Source: JAAYCB01 sp012744395 (lineage in GTDB: Bacteria; Planctomycetota; Planctomycetia; Pirellulales; Thermoguttaceae). Taken from it: 64,000 nucleotides of DNA. How positions within the stretch are numbered: the first letter of the stretch is position 1; the number at the start of each line of letters is the position of its first letter. Shown here in pieces: positions 60,384 to 64,000 of the stretch. The notes beneath the pieces were generated by a model that was not told the DNA's origin, searched no databases, and saw only the letters and a program-made list of their open reading frames with translations. The stretch covers positions 1 to 64,000 of the forward strand of contig JAQVNJ010000004.1 in assembly GCA_028703175.1 (NCBI GenBank), written 5' to 3'. The position numbers were made by a program, and so were the translations under genes.

Positions 60384-61820
60384 TCATTTGCCAAGGATGC
60401 GGAGATTGTCGATCATCGAGCAGCGGCGTTCACGGGTGAACGTCAGCGGCGTGGTGATCCCTTCGCCGGTCGGCCCGGCAATCGAAAACGAGATGTATCC
60501 CTCGCCGCCGAGCCCGAGGCCCGCCATCGACGTTCCGTTCTTAACGAACAGCGTCGTGTCCACGGCCTTGCCCATCTTCGTCATATTCGTCACGTCGTGG
60601 GAATGGATGATCGCCGTGTGGCGGAATCCGTGCTCGCTGCGGACCGCCATCTCAATCGCGTGGTCGATGTTCCGGGCGCGGACGAACGGCAGGAAGGGCA
60701 TCATCTGCTCGACCGGGACGAAGGGGTTCGATTCGTCCGTCTCGCCGAAGATCAATTCGACGTTCTGGGGAATCGTCTTGCCGATGCCGGCGGCCAGCTT
60801 GGCGGCATCCTGGCCGAGGAAGTCACGGTGGGGCGCGGGGTGTTGGTGTTCGCCCTCGCCGACCGTGGTGATCGCGGCCTTGGTGAAGGCATCGACTTCG
60901 GCGGCGTTCAGGCGGACGGCGCCGGCCCGCTCCATGGCGGCCATCATCGCGTCGAAGACCTTCTCCACGACGAACACCTGCTTCTCGGAGACGCACAGCA
61001 GGTTGTTGTCGTAAGCGCCGCCCTCGATGATGCAGCGCGCGGCGCGGTCCAGGTCAGCCGTTTCATCGACCACGACCGGCGGGTTGCCCGGACCGGCGAC
61101 GATCGCGCGTTTCGGTTGGGCCATTGCCGCCCGAGCCACGCCCGGCCCGCCGGTGACGCAGATCAGGTTGACGGCGGGATGCTTGAACAGCGCCGCGGCC
61201 GTCTCCAGCGTCGGCTCGACAACCAGCGAAATCAGGTTGTCGATGCCCAGGTCGCGATAGATCGCCTCGTTGTAGCGGCGGATGCCCTCGGCGGCGACGC
61301 GGCGTCCGCTCGGATGGGGGTTCACGACCAACGTGTTGCCGGCGGCGATCATGCTCACCGCGTTGCCCGTCACCGTCGGCAGCGAGTGGGTCACCGGCGT
61401 GATCGCGGCGATCACCCCGAATGGGGCGTGCTCAATCACGGCCAGTCCATGGTCACCGCTGAAAATCTCGCTCCGCATGAACTCCACGCCCGGCGACTGC
61501 TCGCCGAGCGTCTTGAGCTTTTCGATCTTGTGCGGCAGGCGGCCGATCTTCGTTTCGTTCATCTCCATCGTGCCCAGTTCAACGCACTGCTCGATGGCGA
61601 TCCGGCGGATGTGGCCGATGATTCGCTTGCGGTCTTCGATCGTGCGGCGGGAAAGCTGCTCGAAGGCTTCGCGGGCGGCGGCGACCGCCTCGTTGGGGTC
61701 GGTGAACAGGCCGAAGCGGCCCCGGTATCCGCTGCCGATTTGCCCGGCCGGCGCGCCGTTGCCCAACCGGCTGATGACTTCTTCGACGACGTTGCGAATT
61801 AAGGCCTCGTCAACTTGCAT
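60384..61820 (-). CDS. CoA-acylating aldehyde dehydrogenase (PduP/EutE-like) with N-terminal encapsulation peptide
   Basis: 478 residues. Residues 1-20 (DEALIRNVVEEVISRLG) form the amphipathic helix that targets cargo into BMCs, followed by a Gly-rich linker. The dehydrogenase core has GVIAAITPVTHSLPTVTGNA (cofactor), CVTGGPGVARAAM, PGNPPVVVDETAD and the catalytic Cys276 in DNNLLCVSEKQ. Near the C-terminus is SMAGLGLGGEGY. It converts an aldehyde (lactaldehyde or propionaldehyde) to its acyl-CoA with NAD. Start ATG 61820-61818. Central enzyme of the operon. Confidence 0.93.
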   Translation of the reverse strand: MQVDEALIRNVVEEVISRLGNGAPAGQIGSGYRGRFGLFTDPNEAVAAAREAFEQLSRRTIEDRKRIIGHIRRIAIEQCVELGTMEMNETKIGRLPHKIEKLKTLGEQSPGVEFMRSEIFSGDHGLAVIEHAPFGVIAAITPVTHSLPTVTGNAVSMIAAGNTLVVNPHPSGRRVAAEGIRRYNEAIYRDLGIDNLISLVVEPTLETAAALFKHPAVNLICVTGGPGVARAAMAQPKRAIVAGPGNPPVVVDETADLDRAARCIIEGGAYDNNLLCVSEKQVFVVEKVFDAMMAAMERAGAVRLNAAEVDAFTKAAITTVGEGEHQHPAPHRDFLGQDAAKLAAGIGKTIPQNVELIFGETDESNPFVPVEQMMPFLPFVRARNIDHAIEMAVRSEHGFRHTAIIHSHDVTNMTKMGKAVDTTLFVKNGTSMAGLGLGGEGYISFSIAGPTGEGITTPLTFTRERRCSMIDNLRILGK

Positions 61821-61925
61821 GGCAAATCACCCTCTGTCTGGTTCAAGTTTCCGCCAAGGGGCGGTACGTTTCACCTGGAGGAAATCCGCGGCCGCGACCG
61901 CGACCCGGCGCGCCTCCGATCCGGA

Positions 61926-62249
61926 TTATTCTTGCGACTCGCTCTGCTGGGCATAGACGCATCGCTGGTCGATGTGGACGCTGTCGACGATCCCGATGAC
62001 GACCGTATCGACGGGCAGGTTCTTCGTCTCCGGCGTCAGCCGGGCGCTCGAACCTTGGACGATCAGCACGTACTCTCCTTCGCCGGCGCCGACCGTATCG
62101 ACCGCCACGAAGGTCCGGCCCGTGGTTACCAGCCGGTCGCGCGTCTGGCCGTCGAGCCGATAGGGTTCCACCACCAGCAAGCGGCGGCCGACCATCGATG
62201 CGACCTTTTGCGTCGCGACGAGCGATCCGGTGACTTTGGCTACAAACAC
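61926..62249 (-). CDS. BMC-P shell vertex protein (EutN/CcmL family), copy 1 of 3
   Basis: About 107 residues: VFVAKVTGSLVATQKVASMV, GRRLLVVEPYRLDGQTRD, FVAVDTVGAGEGEYVLIVQG and NLPVDTVVIGIVDSVHID. Typical EutN/CcmL, with a slightly extended polar tail (QQSESQE). GTG 62249-62247 gives the canonical V-F-V-A-K-V start; an upstream GTG at 62261 would add four residues. It lies between acetate kinase and the aldehyde dehydrogenase. Confidence 0.93.
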   Translation of the reverse strand: MFVAKVTGSLVATQKVASMVGRRLLVVEPYRLDGQTRDRLVTTGRTFVAVDTVGAGEGEYVLIVQGSSARLTPETKNLPVDTVVIGIVDSVHIDQRCVYAQQSESQE

Positions 62250-62301
62250 GTCTCTTGGCACCTTTACGGAAATTCGCAGGGGCAGTCCGCATCGAGGGCC
62301 G

Positions 62302-63486
62302 TCAACCCTCCAGGAGTTGCCTCGTCTGCCGCGCCACGATCAATTCTTCGTTTGTCGGGATAATCCAGATCTGCGTGCGGCTCGACTCGGCGTGAATCGC
62401 CGCCTCGCCCCGCGCGGCGGCATTCTTCCGTTCGTCGAGGACGATGCCCAACTCGCCCAGGCCGCGGCAGACCTCCGCGCGGAATTCCGCCCGGTTCTCA
62501 CCGATGCCGCCGGTGAACACGATCACCTCCGCGCCGCCCAATTCCACCAGGTAAGCGCCAAGGTACTGCCGCACGCCGCCAGCAAACACCTCAAGGGCCA
62601 ATTTTGCCCGCGGATTGCCCTGCTCGGCCGCCTCGGTCACATCCCGCACGTCGCCGCTGATTCCGCTCAGGCCGAGCAGGCCGCTCCGGTTGGCCAGCGT
62701 CTCGAGCACTTCTTCCAGCGACTTCCTGGTCCGCTTGATGATCACCGGCAGCGCGAACGGATCGAAGTCGCCGACGCGGTTGTTGTGGGGCAGGCCCGAC
62801 TGCGGACTCATCCCGAGGCTGTTCGCCACGCTCTTGCCGTTGCGGATCGCCGCCAGAGAGTTCGAACCTCCCAGGTGGCACGAAATCACCCGCAGGTCCT
62901 CGCGCCCCAGAAGCTCGGCCGTTCGCTGGGCGATGTACCGGTGGCTGGCGCCGTGGAATCCCCAGCGCCGCACCAATCCGGCCTCGGCCCACTCGTAAGG
63001 GATCGCGTAGTAGCGGTTGCGGCCGGGGATCGTCTGGTGGAAATCCGTTTCAAAGGCGGCCACGAGGGGGATCTCCGGCAGCTTCTCGTGGACCAAGCGC
63101 ATCGCGTTGATGTAGGGAGGATTATGGGCGGGCGCCACACCGCTCATCTCCTCCATCGCGTCGAGCACCTCGTCGGTGACCTTCTGAACGCCGCTGACAG
63201 CGCCGCCATGAACCGCCTTGAAACCGATCGCCGAGACCTCGTCCGCCGACTTCAGGCAGCCGCTCTCCGCATCGGTCAACTGTGCCAGGCAGCGGCGGAC
63301 CGCCTCGGCATGATCGGGCACGGGGACCGTCTCCTCGCGCCGCCGCGGGCCGATCTCGACAAAACATGGACTTTCGGCGGCCCCGATCCGCTCGATGCCG
63401 CCGCGGGCGATCTGCCGCTCGTCGGCCATGTCGAACAGCCGGTACTTGAAGCTTGTCGAACCGAGATTCGCAACCAGAACCTTCAT
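62302..63486 (-). CDS. ackA: Acetate/propionate-kinase family enzyme
   Basis: 394 residues, ASKHA fold. N-terminal VLVANLGSTSFKYRLFD (phosphate loop), AHNPPYINAM, RRWGFHGASHRYIA (catalytic His), ISCHLGGSNSLAAI, VFTGGIGENRAEFR and the C-terminal PTNEELIVARQT identify the family. It transfers phosphate between acyl phosphate and ADP, recovering ATP from the acyl-CoA made in the compartment after a phosphotransacylase that is not in this window. The acyl preference (acetyl, propionyl, lactyl) is unknown. Start ATG 63486-63484 with GGAGA upstream; a longer frame to 63510 is possible. Confidence 0.93.
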   Translation of the reverse strand: MKVLVANLGSTSFKYRLFDMADERQIARGGIERIGAAESPCFVEIGPRRREETVPVPDHAEAVRRCLAQLTDAESGCLKSADEVSAIGFKAVHGGAVSGVQKVTDEVLDAMEEMSGVAPAHNPPYINAMRLVHEKLPEIPLVAAFETDFHQTIPGRNRYYAIPYEWAEAGLVRRWGFHGASHRYIAQRTAELLGREDLRVISCHLGGSNSLAAIRNGKSVANSLGMSPQSGLPHNNRVGDFDPFALPVIIKRTRKSLEEVLETLANRSGLLGLSGISGDVRDVTEAAEQGNPRAKLALEVFAGGVRQYLGAYLVELGGAEVIVFTGGIGENRAEFRAEVCRGLGELGIVLDERKNAAARGEAAIHAESSRTQIWIIPTNEELIVARQTRQLLEG

Positions 63487-63642
63487 GGCTTCCGTCTCCT
63501 TCGAGCGCAACCGGGCGGCGCCAACCGCCCCGCCCCGGGTGAACTGGCCGCGGCGCGCCGAGCGCGGACTCCGCCGGAAGCGAAAGCCGCGGCGGGCCGC
63601 CGGCTCAGCGGGCGCTGCCGGACCCTTCGATCCCGTCCCCGC

Positions 63643-63918
63643 TCAGCTCAGGTAGGCCTCGATCACGCCCTCGGCGGGCCGGGCGATGATGTGGCTGGCG
63701 ACGAGCTCGCCGATCTGGCTGGCCGCGTTCGCGCCCGCCTCGACCGCCGCCCGGACACTGCCGACGTCGCCCCGGACGACCGTCGTCACCAGGCCGCCGC
63801 CGATCTGAATCCGCTTGACAATTTGCACGTTGGCGGCTTTCGCCATGGCATCGGTCGCCTCGACCAGCGCCACCAACCCCTTCGTTTCGATCAATCCAAT
63901 CGCGTCTTGCATCGTCAT
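63643..63918 (-). CDS. BMC-H hexameric shell protein
   Basis: 91 residues, a single Pfam BMC domain: QDAIGLIETKGLVALVEATD, AMAKAANVQIVKRIQIGGG, VTTVVRGDVGSVRAAVEAGA and IIARPAEGVIEAYL. Hexamers tile the facets of the shell; the GGG at residues 40-42 lies at the expected central pore. Start ATG 63918-63916 with AGGGA five bases upstream. It is the first complete gene of the operon in this window. Planctomycete loci normally have a second BMC-H, which may lie just beyond the edge. Confidence 0.96.
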   Translation of the reverse strand: MTMQDAIGLIETKGLVALVEATDAMAKAANVQIVKRIQIGGGLVTTVVRGDVGSVRAAVEAGANAASQIGELVASHIIARPAEGVIEAYLS

Positions 63919-63977
63919 TTAGTCCCTGTTGAAACAATCGTCGAAAAATAGTCCAAACTCGCTCCGCCGGCCCCGGG

Positions 63978-64000
63978 CTAGACCGTCGTCTTCCGCGGGC
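63978..64000 (-). CDS. Possible last codons of the next upstream gene
   Basis: In one minus-strand frame the window edge reads ...PRKTTV followed by TAG at 63980-63978, 59 bases before the BMC-H start. This could be the end of another gene of the operon, but seven codons cannot be identified. Confidence 0.25.

Overview
The window is high-GC DNA from a planctomycete, most likely of the order Pirellulales. Several things point there: a DUF1559 prepilin-like protein at the left edge, a Planctomycetes-Verrucomicrobia type bacterial microcompartment (BMC) at the right edge, many secreted glycoside-hydrolase-like and DUF1080/DUF1573/DUF4832 proteins, small lipoproteins of planctomycete type, and dispersed palindromes of the form TTCCCAAGCTCCAGCTTGGGAA. 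Most of the window is housekeeping DNA with short operons; accessory DNA is concentrated at about 29.2-33.4 kb and 52-64 kb.

Left third (1-24.6 kb). A partial DUF1559 gene is followed on the minus strand by pyrD-trpS-acpS, a small lipoprotein gene, an HU-like gene, a YkgJ-type cysteine cluster protein, a large FAD/Fe-S oxidase with a decayed moaD/moaE-like remnant behind it, folE and a DUF309 gene. nth and dcd run on the plus strand. An SDR gene bracketed by inverted repeats, then rsgA-hflX and an FHA protein, lie on the minus strand. A radical SAM gene and the RNase P RNA (rnpB, with a clear promoter) are on the plus strand; rnpB overlaps the tail of a convergent ribbon-helix-helix gene. A transmembrane Ser/Thr kinase and topA converge at 21.95 kb.

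Middle (24.6-52 kb). A membrane-anchored SurA/PpiD-like protein with an eight-fold 14-residue repeat precedes a two-domain polyphosphate kinase 2. Then comes a scarred region: a frameshifted REP-associated transposase, a secreted glycosidase-like gene, and a truncated IS66 transposase fused to a fragment of a second glycosidase-like gene. Next are a GH2 protein, a DUF1573 protein, a secreted beta-propeller and the ffh-rpsP-trmD-rplS operon (rimM absent) with a terminator before yraN. After that come a D-lactate-dehydrogenase-like gene, a secreted protein, the feoA-feoB-small Cys protein operon with a Fur-box-like operator, a zinc-ribbon membrane protein, a small lipoprotein and bshB1.

Right (52-64 kb). 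Secreted DUF1080, alpha-L-fucosidase (GH29) and DUF4832 proteins and a guanine-deaminase-like gene run rightward and converge on a leftward BMC operon: BMC-H shell protein, acetate kinase, BMC-P, CoA-acylating aldehyde dehydrogenase, BMC-P, an RpiB-like protein, BMC-P and a class II aldolase. The likely logic is that fucosidase releases L-fucose outside, cytoplasmic enzymes beyond this window make fuculose-1-phosphate, and the aldolase inside the compartment produces lactaldehyde plus DHAP. Aldehyde dehydrogenase and acyl kinase then handle the C3 branch. The operon continues past the right edge. No tRNA, CRISPR array or intact transposon was found.
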